From the NCBI GenBank assembly GCA_947036995.1, contig CAMQTD010000006.1, forward strand, positions 1-39,668: a DNA stretch of 39,668 bases, read 5' to 3'. Every line of letters begins with the position of its first letter. The first letter of the stretch is position 1. Shown here one piece after another: positions 15,854-24,753 of the stretch. Below the pieces are notes generated by a model, which saw only the letters and a program-made list of their open reading frames with translations, searched no databases and was not told the origin of the DNA. A program made the translations under genes and the position numbers. The stretch comes from an uncultured Parabacteroides sp. (GTDB lineage: Bacteria; Bacteroidota; Bacteroidia; Bacteroidales; Tannerellaceae).

Positions 15854-17272
15854 ATGGCAACAAAAACAATATTTATCGCATCGGCACTCATCACAGGTGG
15901 CATAACAGCATATGCCAACCAAAACAGTAATAAAAACAACAATGTACCTCCCAATATTATCTTTATCCTTGCCGATGATATGGGTATTGGTGATTTGGGT
16001 TGTTATGGTCAAGATCAAATTCAAACCCCCAACATTGACCTTTTGGCAAATAAAGGTGCAAGATTTACAACACATTACGCAGGTTCAACAGTGAGTGCAC
16101 CATCACGTTGTGCATTAATGACGGGCAAACATACTGGTCATGGACATGTTCGCGGTAATAAAGGAATAAAGACAGAGACTGGATTCTTCGATTTAAACAT
16201 ACCTGCTTCAGAGGTTACAGTAGCAGAGTTAGCTAAACAACGTGGTTATTCAACACTATGTGTTGGTAAGTGGGGACTTGGAGCGCCAAACAGTGAGGGA
16301 AGCCCAATAAATCAAGGTTTTGATTACTTTTTCGGTTACCTAAGTCAAGGAGCTGCTCACAGATACTACCCCAAATACCTCTACGAAAATGATCAAAAAG
16401 TTATGTTGAATGGCAAGGTTTACAGCCATTACATGATTATGGAAAAAGGGCTTCAATTTATAAAAGAGAATACCGATAAACCTATATTTGCATACTTTGC
16501 TTTGACGCCTCCACATGCAGATTTAGACCATCCAGATTTGTCGCAATATGATGGTAAGTTCGAAGAGACGCCATATATAAATAAAAGAGGAAAAGGCTAT
16601 ATGACACAACAAAAACCTCGTGCAACATATGCAGCATTAGTGAGCGAAATAGATCGAAGTGTAGGACAAATAGTAGCACTGCTCGAATCGCAAGGTAGGT
16701 TAGATAACTCTATTATCATCTTCTCTTCCGACAATGGCGTTCATGGTGTAGGCGGACACGCCCCTGAATTCTTTAACAGTAATGGCGACTTCAGAGGAAC
16801 AAAACGAGATTTATATGAGGGTGGCATCAGAACTCCATTTGTAGTTAGATGGGATTCTAAAATCAAAGCAGGAACAACAATAGACCATGTATCAACATTT
16901 TGGGACTTCCTACCTACAGTATGTGATATTGTAGGGATAGAAACTCCCGATAATTGCGATGGCATCTCATACCTACCAACTCTATTAGGCGAAAATACCA
17001 AGCAAAAAAAACATGACTACCTATATTATGAGTTCTTTGAGCAACATGGCAAGCAGTGCGTGATACAAAATGGATGGAAATTAGTAAGATTGAATGTTAG
17101 CAAACCAACAAAAACAATAGAGGAGTTATACAATATGAATAACGACCCACAAGAAACAAACAATATCATAGATAGCCACAAAGCAAAGGCAAAAAATTTA
17201 CGTAAGATTATGGATAGCGAGAGAACACATTCTGAACATTTTAATTTCACAGCAACATCCCAAAGAAATTAA
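15854..17272 (+). CDS. Ser-type sulfatase (arylsulfatase family, exported)
   Basis: Alkaline-phosphatase-fold sulfatase of 472 aa with a signal peptide (about 1-21). The metal site starts with ILADDMGIGDLG (Asp41, Asp42). The formylglycine motif is Ser81-Ala-Pro-Ser-Arg followed by CALMTGKHTGH, so the catalytic residue comes from serine and needs a radical-SAM anaerobic sulfatase maturase, encoded elsewhere. DNGVHGVGGHAPEFF carries further metal ligands. It removes sulfate esters in the periplasm or outside, often from host or algal glycans; the substrate cannot be assigned. No SusC/SusD genes flank it, so it is an orphan rather than part of a polysaccharide locus. It converges on the alkaline phosphatase gene. 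Confidence 0.92.
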   Translation: MATKTIFIASALITGGITAYANQNSNKNNNVPPNIIFILADDMGIGDLGCYGQDQIQTPNIDLLANKGARFTTHYAGSTVSAPSRCALMTGKHTGHGHVRGNKGIKTETGFFDLNIPASEVTVAELAKQRGYSTLCVGKWGLGAPNSEGSPINQGFDYFFGYLSQGAAHRYYPKYLYENDQKVMLNGKVYSHYMIMEKGLQFIKENTDKPIFAYFALTPPHADLDHPDLSQYDGKFEETPYINKRGKGYMTQQKPRATYAALVSEIDRSVGQIVALLESQGRLDNSIIIFSSDNGVHGVGGHAPEFFNSNGDFRGTKRDLYEGGIRTPFVVRWDSKIKAGTTIDHVSTFWDFLPTVCDIVGIETPDNCDGISYLPTLLGENTKQKKHDYLYYEFFEQHGKQCVIQNGWKLVRLNVSKPTKTIEELYNMNNDPQETNNIIDSHKAKAKNLRKIMDSERTHSEHFNFTATSQRN

Positions 17273-17292
17273 AAGTGTTATGGGGTAAATAC

Positions 17293-17340
17293 AAAAAAAA
17301 GATTAGGGGTTGTCTTGAGACAATCCCTAATCTTTTTTTT
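17293..17340. terminator. Bidirectional terminator between sulfatase and alkaline phosphatase genes
   Basis: A 22-bp stem with one G-U pair (17293-17314 with 17319-17340) and loop TTGA, with eight A on the left and eight T on the right. It serves both convergent transcripts. Confidence 0.92.
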
Positions 17341-17370
17341 GTACGCTAAAAGAAGTTACCAAGCAAGCGT

Positions 17371-18708
17371 TTAAATATTTAACATCTTAGCTAGTTTCTT
17401 TGGTATATCTGTATTATCCATATGTCCACCCATCTCAGCTTGAGATGATCCTACCGAAAATATCATTACAGGAGAGCCTGTATGACCACCTGTAGTCCAT
17501 CCAGCGCCTACTTGCTTGCTTATAAGCTGATAGGCAAGGCTTGCGAATTTCTTTGGAGTCTCTGTGTATACATCCGCTAGTTGCTTTAGTTCTTTCTCCG
17601 AAAACTTCACACCTAAAGGTAAAGGGAGTGCATCAAACTTTGTTTTTTTAGCAATTTCTTTCGCGATCAATGCCTTGTAAGATTCTTTCGAAGTTGTATT
17701 TTCGTCTATGCGATCTGGGAATAGGCTATACCCTTGATCAGAACGTCCGTTTGCATATCCACCAGTCTCATGGTCTGCTGTCACTACGATAAGCGTCTCC
17801 TCTGGGTGCTTTTTGTAAAACTCATAAGCGAGTGCTACGGCAGCATCAAGATCCAACACCTCTCCTACTGCTGCTGGGTAGTCATTGCTATGCGCTGCCC
17901 AGTCAATCATTCCACCTTCGGCTACAATAAGAAATCCTTTCTCGCTGTATTTATTATATAGATATTTAATCGACTGCGCTACGAGGTCGCTAAGCGATAA
18001 ATCTTTCTCTGTACGATCTACTGCATAAGCGAATGAGCTTTGTGGTGCATCAGAGCGCTCGGTAATAAGTATCTTTGTATCGCAAGATAGTATATCTCCG
18101 ATCTTATCTTTTCCTGCAAAATGGGTATATCCACCCGCTTTGTAAGCATCGTATACTGGTTGTTTACCCTCTTTTGTTGGGTTCAGAAAACCTGATCCTC
18201 CAAGTATATCTAAACCTGAAGTTGCACCATCAATTGCAATCTCGTAGCAGTTACCGCGTGATTTATTGTGCGCATAAAATGCTGCTGGCGTTGCATGGTC
18301 TATACTAACCGAACTTAATACTGCCACACCATAACCCTGCTCTTTTGCACGTACGGCGATCGATTTAATTGGAGTTACTTGTGTACTATCCATACCGATT
18401 GTTCCCTGCTTTGTTTTTTGACCACAAGCGAGTGCCGTACCAGCTGCACCTGAATCTGTTACATACGAGTTACTTGATGAGGTATTAACAATACCTACCG
18501 TTGGGAAGTGTGCAAACGCAACCGTATCGGCTACAAGCTTCATCCCTTTTTGTGCAGCTTTGTAATATTCGGTACCATGTATAATATTTAAACCCATACC
18601 GTCTCCTATAAAATAGAATACGTACTTCGGTTGCTTCTCTACCTCTGCGCATCCGATAAGGAGTAGCAGTGAAAGTGCAGTGAAAGTTAATCTTGAGAAC
18701 ATCTTCAT
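17371..18708 (-). CDS. Alkaline phosphatase, lipoprotein
   Basis: Phosphomonoesterase of 445 aa. The N-terminus ends in the lipobox LIGC with Cys20, so it is probably a periplasmic lipoprotein. The nucleophile is Ser86 in VTDSGAAGTALACG. Metal ligands are seen in YFIGDGMG (Asp36), VTADHETGGYANG and WTTGGHTGSPV. In the family, two Zn and one Mg bind there and free phosphate is released. It starts 25 nt after the symporter stop with no promoter between, so it is probably the last gene of the minus-strand operon starting at paaK, an unexpected partner. A PhoA-like monoesterase is likely; diesterase activity is not excluded. Confidence 0.93.
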   Translation of the reverse strand: MKMFSRLTFTALSLLLLIGCAEVEKQPKYVFYFIGDGMGLNIIHGTEYYKAAQKGMKLVADTVAFAHFPTVGIVNTSSSNSYVTDSGAAGTALACGQKTKQGTIGMDSTQVTPIKSIAVRAKEQGYGVAVLSSVSIDHATPAAFYAHNKSRGNCYEIAIDGATSGLDILGGSGFLNPTKEGKQPVYDAYKAGGYTHFAGKDKIGDILSCDTKILITERSDAPQSSFAYAVDRTEKDLSLSDLVAQSIKYLYNKYSEKGFLIVAEGGMIDWAAHSNDYPAAVGEVLDLDAAVALAYEFYKKHPEETLIVVTADHETGGYANGRSDQGYSLFPDRIDENTTSKESYKALIAKEIAKKTKFDALPLPLGVKFSEKELKQLADVYTETPKKFASLAYQLISKQVGAGWTTGGHTGSPVMIFSVGSSQAEMGGHMDNTDIPKKLAKMLNI

Positions 18709-18733
18709 AATTTATTAATTTATTGTACAATAG

Positions 18734-20281
18734 TTATCTCTTCTGTGTAGCCAAACTCACCACTACAATCGTGATAGAGGCCAGCGGGAAAGCAAAAAGT
18801 ATTGGATCTACCATAAACCAAGGATAGGTTTCGATCAATACATCGGTGCCAAACATCCACTTACATAAGCCAATAGGCACTGCCTCTGCTTTGTGTAAGA
18901 ATAGCATGGCAAACAGGCTGGCAGAAACACCTACCCATAAACTTGCTAAAGCGCCCTGCTTTGTAGCCTTAGGCCAATACAGTGCACAGAAGTAGGCTGG
19001 CAAGAATGTTGCAGCACATATCCCCATAAACAGTGCCGTACCGCGTGCAATGATTCCATCGCTCAGCGTATAGCACACAACATAACTCACGATAATGGCA
19101 AACAGAACCCCCATACGCACTACGGCTGTTGAAGAATCTTTACGCTTAGGCATTAAATGCGGAAACATATCAGCCCCAAAAGCGCCACCCATCGTGTGGA
19201 ACTGTGCACTCAATGTAGACATACTTGCCGAGAGGATACAGAGCATAAAGAGTGCGCCAAACCATTTTGGCATCGCCTCGTCTATGTATAATGGAATGAT
19301 CTTATCCATATCCTTAATCGCTTCGGATGCTACTACACCGTGTGTTTTTAGAAAGAAAAGATTCGAAAGTGCGCCTACATGATAGATTGCACCTACCGTT
19401 ACAATCAAGAACAGACAGCCAATCAATACGCCCCTATTCAACTGACGTGTACTCTCTACCATCATAAAGCGTACCACTAACTGTGGCTGTGCAAGACAGC
19501 CGATACCAACACCCATAATAAGCGATGTTACGAGTGTATACCATTGTGGCGAGCCTGTTACGGGCATACTTGTCCACCCTTGATGCCCCAATGCTTTGAA
19601 TCTTTCGGGTACTTTATCGGCAATAGCGCCTAACTGCTCGTTGGCTTCGACAAACGTTAAGTCCATCGTTTTATAAAACCAAAACAGTAAGAACAGCATA
19701 CATAAAAACATAATAATTGCCTGAAATGCATCCGTATACATCACCCCCTTGATACCTCCTGTAATAACATATCCTGCTACTACGAGTGTAAATATCAGCA
19801 AGGCAACATGGAGTTCTATATCAAAAAGACGTTCGATAAATACGGCTCCCCCTTTCATCACTACCGCTGCATAGAGTGGCATTCCGATAAAGATTACGGC
19901 TGCAATAAAAAGTTGAATTGCCTTCGAGTTATAGTGCGTACCCAAAAGCTGGGCAAAGGTGCGCGATTGATACTGCTGCCCCAACTTGCGCGTGCGACGC
20001 CCAAAGAAGATAAAAGCAACAATCACCCCCATAAACATATTCAGCAGACAAAGCCACTGAATACCCATACCAAATGTTGCTGCCACACCACCAAAACCAA
20101 CAATGGCAGAGGCGGAGATAAACGTAGCACCATAAGAGAGCGCCATTACAATAGGGTTCATCTGCCGACCACCTAACAGGTAGTCGCTGGCACTTTTAGT
20201 AGAGCGATAGCCCAAGTAGCCCAGAAATGCAATCACAAAAAGATAGAGTAGGACGATTAATCCAAGTGTTAGAGTATCCAT
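18734..20281 (-). CDS. Sodium:solute symporter (SSF family)
   Basis: Inner-membrane transporter of 515 aa with about 13 hydrophobic helices. It has the SSF features GYRSTKSASDYLLGGR after the first helix, SYGATFISASAIVGFGG, GIKGVMYTDAFQAIIMF and CILSASMSTLSAQFHTMGG, the last holding the serine/threonine Na+-site region. The family imports sugars, amino acids, carboxylates or vitamins with Na+. It lies 32 nt after a 39-aa membrane peptide and downstream of paaK and the ACT gene, so a carboxylate such as phenylacetate is a reasonable guess for the substrate, but the sequence does not prove it. The Rnf pump could supply the Na+ gradient. Confidence 0.92.
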   Translation of the reverse strand: MDTLTLGLIVLLYLFVIAFLGYLGYRSTKSASDYLLGGRQMNPIVMALSYGATFISASAIVGFGGVAATFGMGIQWLCLLNMFMGVIVAFIFFGRRTRKLGQQYQSRTFAQLLGTHYNSKAIQLFIAAVIFIGMPLYAAVVMKGGAVFIERLFDIELHVALLIFTLVVAGYVITGGIKGVMYTDAFQAIIMFLCMLFLLFWFYKTMDLTFVEANEQLGAIADKVPERFKALGHQGWTSMPVTGSPQWYTLVTSLIMGVGIGCLAQPQLVVRFMMVESTRQLNRGVLIGCLFLIVTVGAIYHVGALSNLFFLKTHGVVASEAIKDMDKIIPLYIDEAMPKWFGALFMLCILSASMSTLSAQFHTMGGAFGADMFPHLMPKRKDSSTAVVRMGVLFAIIVSYVVCYTLSDGIIARGTALFMGICAATFLPAYFCALYWPKATKQGALASLWVGVSASLFAMLFLHKAEAVPIGLCKWMFGTDVLIETYPWFMVDPILFAFPLASITIVVVSLATQKR

Positions 20282-20313
20282 TGGTTGTAATTTAAATAAA
20301 TAGCTGTAATTCG

Positions 20314-20433
20314 TTATTCATCCTCTTTGCTGTCTTTGTTCCAGTGTGTGATGCCGAACCAAACAGAAAAAATAAGGCAAAGGAAAGCTAATATATAAAC
20401 CATCCAAATTCCAGGGTCTTGAATTCCAAGCAT
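20314..20433 (-). CDS. Symporter small accessory protein-like peptide, 39 aa
   Basis: A 39-aa ORF on the minus strand with good start and stop: it starts MLGIQDPGIWM, has one membrane helix (about 11-28), then FGITHWNKD and ends SKEDE. It sits 30 nt after the ACT gene and 32 nt before the symporter. Small single-helix proteins of this form next to SSF transporters are annotated as symporter small accessory proteins; similar peptides accompany other Na+/solute symporters. It probably binds and stabilises the adjacent transporter. Its reality is supported by composition, position and filling an otherwise empty gap. Confidence 0.8.
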   Translation of the reverse strand: MLGIQDPGIWMVYILAFLCLIFSVWFGITHWNKDSKEDE

Positions 20434-20463
20434 TGTTTCTATTCTTATTTTAAACGCGTTTGT

Positions 20464-20889
20464 TTATAAATTGATTAAGTCGCACGCATTCACGTGTTCG
20501 ATGTGGTGCTTTCTGATTACTTCGAAAGCAGCCTCTTTATTGTTTGTTCTGATAATCATAATGGATTGTTTGTCTAACGAAAAGCAATACATATATTCGA
20601 TGCTTACGCCTGCTTGCGTAAACAGACTGATTATTTCGGCAAAGCGACCTGCCTCGGCATCTGTTTTGATGGCCAATACTTCGGTCATGTTTGCGCCAAC
20701 GCCGTGTCCTTGAAAGATGGTGTACGCCTTCTCTGGGTCGCTTACGATCAGTCTAAGGATACCAAACTCTGATGTATCGGCTACCGTAGCGGCAATAATA
20801 CGCACATTTTCACTTCCCAATAGTGCGAGTAATTCACTCAGTTTGCCAAATTTATTTTCTAAAAAGATAGATAATTGATGTACTGTCAT
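20464..20889 (-). CDS. ACT domain-containing protein
   Basis: Cytoplasmic protein of 141 aa made of two ACT-like halves. The first starts MTVHQLSIFLENKFGKLSELLALLG, the second near EAGRFAEIISLFTQAGVSIEYMY. ACT domains bind amino acids or related ligands and regulate enzymes. In Bacteroidota this type is commonly encoded with phenylacetate-CoA ligase, as here: paaK ends 22 nt before the chosen ATG. An in-frame ATG at 20919 would overlap paaK by 8 nt and add a non-homologous MHNKHLKHQI, so 20889 is preferred. It probably senses an aromatic or branched amino acid and modulates the ligase; that is inference from context. Confidence 0.88.
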   Translation of the reverse strand: MTVHQLSIFLENKFGKLSELLALLGSENVRIIAATVADTSEFGILRLIVSDPEKAYTIFQGHGVGANMTEVLAIKTDAEAGRFAEIISLFTQAGVSIEYMYCFSLDKQSIMIIRTNNKEAAFEVIRKHHIEHVNACDLINL

Positions 20890-20911
20890 GATCTGATGCT
20901 TTAAATGTTTG

Positions 20912-22210
20912 TTATGCAAATGTGCGTAAATCTTTTACACGAACTGCTTTTCCTTCAGTAACTGGCAATGAGCCTTTGGCAACCAGTTTAATCTTAGGCG
21001 TTAATAATAACTCATCTTTTAGTTGGCGGCCGATATCTTTTGTTAAACGTTGCAATACAGCATAATCATCTGTATAGAGTTCGTCTAGCTCCACCTCAAC
21101 GAGCATTTCGTCGTTGTTTCCAACTGTTTCTACCGTGATTAGGTAGTTGCTACCTAGCTCTTTGAAGCCCATAAGTACCGTCTCGATCTGAATTGGGAAG
21201 ATATTTACACCTTTAAGGATAATCATATCGTCGCTACGTCCTTGGAATCTATCTAGGCGGATGTGTGTACGTCCACAAGGGCATTCTCCTGGAAGGATGC
21301 GTGTTAGGTCTCTTGTGCGGTAACGTACCAGTGGCATCGCTTCACGGTTAAGGGTGGTGAGTACCAATTCGCCAATCTCGCCCACAGGAACAGGTTCTAG
21401 GGTGATTGGGTTGATTATTTCTACTAAGTAGTAATCTTCCCAGATATGCAATCCATTTTGCTCGGTACACTCAAAGGCAACCCCTGGGCCGTTCATCTCG
21501 GACATACCAAAACAGTTATACGCCTTTACGCCCAAAAGCGATTCGATGCGTTTACGTTGTGCCTCAGAGTGTGGCTCTGCACCGATGCAGATGGTTTTTA
21601 GCTTTGTATCTTTCTTCGGGTCTATACCCATTGAATACATAACCTCTGCTAAGCGGGTAGCGTAGCTTGGGATAATATGCAGACAGGTAGTACCAAAATC
21701 TTGGATAAACTTAATTTGACGCTTTGTATTTCCAGCAGCAGCAGGAACGGTTAGCGTACCTAGCATCTCTGCACCGTACTGAAAACCCAATCCGCCGGTA
21801 AACATTCCATAGCCAGAGGTATTTTGAAATATATCTGTATCACGGATACCAACCATATACATACAGCGTGCTACTTGATTCGCCCACTGATCTAAATCTT
21901 TTTGGGAGTGTAGAATAACGGTTGGGTTACCAGTTGTTCCGCTTGACGAGTGCAAACGCACACATTTATCCAACGATACCGAAGCCAATCCAAAAGGATA
22001 ATTAGCTCTCAAATGCTCTTTGGTGGTAAATGGAAGTTTGCGTATATCTTCGGTTGATTGAATACTTTCGGGTGTAATGTTGTGTTCGGTAAATACTTTA
22101 CCGTAAAAAGCGGATTGCTGAGCATGTGCGATCAGCTCAGTTAAACGTTGAGTTTGTAATGTTTCCAAACTCTTTCTATCCATCGTTTCAAGATCTTTCT
22201 GCCAATACAT
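20912..22210 (-). CDS. paaK: Phenylacetate--CoA ligase family enzyme
   Basis: AMP-forming acyl-CoA synthetase of 432 aa. It has the AMP-binding loop LHSSSGTTGNPTVI (about 86-99), YNCFGMSEMNGPG in the adenylation site, YRTRDLTRILPG and the hinge RFQGRSDDMIILKGVNIFP. PaaK enzymes activate phenylacetate or related aryl acids with ATP and CoA. In fermenters such enzymes can also run in the reverse direction to form ATP from aryl-acetyl-CoA made by indolepyruvate:ferredoxin oxidoreductase, but no iorAB genes are in this window. A good promoter precedes it (22258-22290). It leads a five-gene operon with an ACT protein, membrane peptide, symporter and phosphatase. Exact acid specificity is unknown. 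Confidence 0.92.
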   Translation of the reverse strand: MYWQKDLETMDRKSLETLQTQRLTELIAHAQQSAFYGKVFTEHNITPESIQSTEDIRKLPFTTKEHLRANYPFGLASVSLDKCVRLHSSSGTTGNPTVILHSQKDLDQWANQVARCMYMVGIRDTDIFQNTSGYGMFTGGLGFQYGAEMLGTLTVPAAAGNTKRQIKFIQDFGTTCLHIIPSYATRLAEVMYSMGIDPKKDTKLKTICIGAEPHSEAQRKRIESLLGVKAYNCFGMSEMNGPGVAFECTEQNGLHIWEDYYLVEIINPITLEPVPVGEIGELVLTTLNREAMPLVRYRTRDLTRILPGECPCGRTHIRLDRFQGRSDDMIILKGVNIFPIQIETVLMGFKELGSNYLITVETVGNNDEMLVEVELDELYTDDYAVLQRLTKDIGRQLKDELLLTPKIKLVAKGSLPVTEGKAVRVKDLRTFA

Positions 22211-22257
22211 AATGCTTATATTTATATATTTTGTTTTTGTTTTTCACTATTAGTTTA

Positions 22258-22290
22258 CAAAAGTATCAAATTTATATAAATAAGCTATCA
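22258..22290 (-). promoter_or_regulatory. Promoter of the paaK operon
   Basis: Minus-strand TTTG (22287-22290), 21-nt spacer, TACTTTTG (22258-22265): a full Bacteroidota match. Transcription should start near 22250, giving a 40-nt leader. No comparable promoter was seen between the five following genes. Confidence 0.8.
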
Positions 22291-22441
22291 AAAATAATAA
22301 ATAAAAGAGTCAGTAGTGCTATTTTAATAATTCGATTATTCTTTATTATGTAAAATACAGGGTGATATATTTTTTTTCTTTCTTTAGAATTGTTTTCTTT
22401 GTTATTGAAATAAAAACACAATAATAATTTAGTAATTACCC

Positions 22442-24751
22442 ATGAGAAAAAAACATCTATTCGCTTTCATTCTCTCAGCAGCTTTCAGCCTGTATGGAAA
22501 TAGTGCGCAAGCAACTACTCCCATAACTGGTTTCGATCCTGTCGAATACGTAAATCCGTTGATTGGTACACAATCATCGCACGAACTATCTACAGGAAAT
22601 ACCTATCCAGCCATTGCTCGCCCTTGGGGTATGAACTTTTGGATGCCTCAAACAGGTGAGATGGGTAACGGATGGGCCTATACATACACGGCTAATAAAA
22701 TCCGTGGATTTAAGCAAACTCACCAACCAAGTCCGTGGATCAATGATTACGGTCAGTTCTCAATTATGCCCGTTACTGGTACGCTTGCTTTCGATCAAGA
22801 TAGCCGTGCGAGTTGGTTTTCGCATAAATCAGAGATTGCAAAGCCTTATTACTACAAAGTATATTTGGCAGATCACGATGTTGTAACAGAGATTACACCA
22901 ACAGATCGTGCAGCTATGTTTCGCTTTACATTCCCTGAAGAGGATAGCTCTTTTGTTGTAGTGGATGCTTTTGATAAAGGATCGTACATCAAAGTGATTC
23001 CTTCAGAAAATAAAGTGATTGGTTATACAACGAAGAATAGTGGTGGTGTTCCGGAGAACTTCAAAAACTATTTCGTAATTGAATTTAGCAAACCGTTCAC
23101 CTATCAAAATACATTTGCAAACGGATCGCTTACCGAAACACTTGAGAAAACGGACGATCACGTAGGTGCTGTAATTGGTTTTAAAACAACGAAGGGTGAG
23201 ATTGTTCACGCTAAAGTAGCTTCGTCTTTTATCAGCTTCGAACAAGCAAATCTAAACTTGAAAGAGCTTGGTAACGATAGCTTCGAAACATTGAAAGCGG
23301 AAGGTAAAACAGCTTGGAACAAGGTGCTTAGTAAAATAGAAGTAGAAGGTGGAACACTTGATCAATACCGTACATTCTATTCAAGCATGTATCGCTCAAC
23401 ACTTTTCCCTCGTAAATTCTACGAGATAGATGCTAAAGGCGATGTAATGCATTACAGTCCGTATAATGGAGAGGTTCTTCCAGGTTATATGTTTACTGAT
23501 ACTGGCTTTTGGGATACATTCCGTGCGCTATTCCCTTTCTTGAATATGATGTTCCCATCTGTCAACAAAGAGATACAAGAAGGACTTATCAACGCTTATA
23601 AAGAGAGTGGATTCTTCCCAGAGTGGGCAAGTCCAGGACATAGAGGTTGTATGGTTGGTAACAACTCGGCTTCAATTTTAGTGGATGCTTATATGAAAGG
23701 TGTCAAAGTAGAAGATATTGAAACGATGTACGAAGGATTAATTCATGGTACAAAGAATGTACACCCTACTGTATCTTCTACAGGTAGAGCTGGACACGAA
23801 TATTACAACAAATTGGGTTATGTACCTTATGATGTGAAGATTCACGAGAATGCAGCACGTACATTGGAGTATGCATACAACGACTGGTGTATCTATAAAA
23901 TTGCAAAAGAGCTGAAGCGCCCTAAGAAAGAGATCGAACTCTTCGCTAAGCGTGCCATGAACTATAAGAATCTATTTGACAAAGAGAGCAAACTAATGCG
24001 TGGTAAGAATGCAGATGGTACGTTCCAAACACCATTCTCTCCACTTAAATGGGGTGATGCCTTTACCGAAGGAAATAGCTGGCACTACTCTTGGTCTGTA
24101 TTTCACGATCCACAAGGATTGATTGATTTAATGGGCGGAAGAGAAGAGTTTGTAACCATGCTTGACTCTGTATTTATCGTTCCTCCTATCTTTGACGAGA
24201 GCTATTACGGTGCCGTAATTCACGAGATCAGAGAGATGCAAATTATGAACATGGGTAACTATGCACACGGTAACCAGCCTATTCAGCATATGATTTATAT
24301 GTACGACTATGCGAACGAGCCTTGGAAAACACAATATTGGGTACGTGAGGTGATGAACCGTATGTACACAAGCGGCCCTGATGGCTATTGTGGTGACGAA
24401 GATAACGGTCAGACTTCGGCTTGGTACGTATTCTCAGCACTTGGATTCTACCCTGTTTGTCCGGGTACAGACGAGTATGCACTTGGTGCGCCATTATTCA
24501 AGAAGGCAACCCTTCATTTCGAGAACGGAAAGAACTTTGTAATTAATGCGCCTGCGAATAGCGATGCGAACCGTTATATGGAAACTGTTAAACTAAACGG
24601 TAACACATACACAAAGAACTTTATCAAACACGCTGATCTTATGCATGGTGGTGTAATGGATATTCAAATGGGCGACAAAGCCAATAAAACAAGAGGCGTT
24701 AAGGCTTCTGACCTTCCTTACTCATTCTCTAAAGACGAAAAAATCAAATAA
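22442..24751 (+). CDS. GH92 family alpha-mannosidase (exported)
   Basis: Glycoside hydrolase family 92 enzyme of 769 aa with a signal peptide (about 1-24). GH92 enzymes are Ca2+-dependent exo-alpha-mannosidases that trim alpha-1,2/1,3/1,4/1,6 mannose. Seen are the N-terminal sandwich start YVNPLIGTQSS, FTDTGFWDTFRALFPF, and the catalytic segment CGDEDNGQTSAWYVFSALGFYP, where the GDED aspartates supply the base. The length is normal for the family. It is divergent from paaK. A weak promoter candidate is TTTG 22398-22401 with TAATTTAG 22425-22432. The second GH92 gene begins 2 nt after its stop. No SusCD pair is present. Linkage specificity cannot be read. Confidence 0.94.
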   Translation: MRKKHLFAFILSAAFSLYGNSAQATTPITGFDPVEYVNPLIGTQSSHELSTGNTYPAIARPWGMNFWMPQTGEMGNGWAYTYTANKIRGFKQTHQPSPWINDYGQFSIMPVTGTLAFDQDSRASWFSHKSEIAKPYYYKVYLADHDVVTEITPTDRAAMFRFTFPEEDSSFVVVDAFDKGSYIKVIPSENKVIGYTTKNSGGVPENFKNYFVIEFSKPFTYQNTFANGSLTETLEKTDDHVGAVIGFKTTKGEIVHAKVASSFISFEQANLNLKELGNDSFETLKAEGKTAWNKVLSKIEVEGGTLDQYRTFYSSMYRSTLFPRKFYEIDAKGDVMHYSPYNGEVLPGYMFTDTGFWDTFRALFPFLNMMFPSVNKEIQEGLINAYKESGFFPEWASPGHRGCMVGNNSASILVDAYMKGVKVEDIETMYEGLIHGTKNVHPTVSSTGRAGHEYYNKLGYVPYDVKIHENAARTLEYAYNDWCIYKIAKELKRPKKEIELFAKRAMNYKNLFDKESKLMRGKNADGTFQTPFSPLKWGDAFTEGNSWHYSWSVFHDPQGLIDLMGGREEFVTMLDSVFIVPPIFDESYYGAVIHEIREMQIMNMGNYAHGNQPIQHMIYMYDYANEPWKTQYWVREVMNRMYTSGPDGYCGDEDNGQTSAWYVFSALGFYPVCPGTDEYALGAPLFKKATLHFENGKNFVINAPANSDANRYMETVKLNGNTYTKNFIKHADLMHGGVMDIQMGDKANKTRGVKASDLPYSFSKDEKIK

Positions 24752-24753
24752 AT

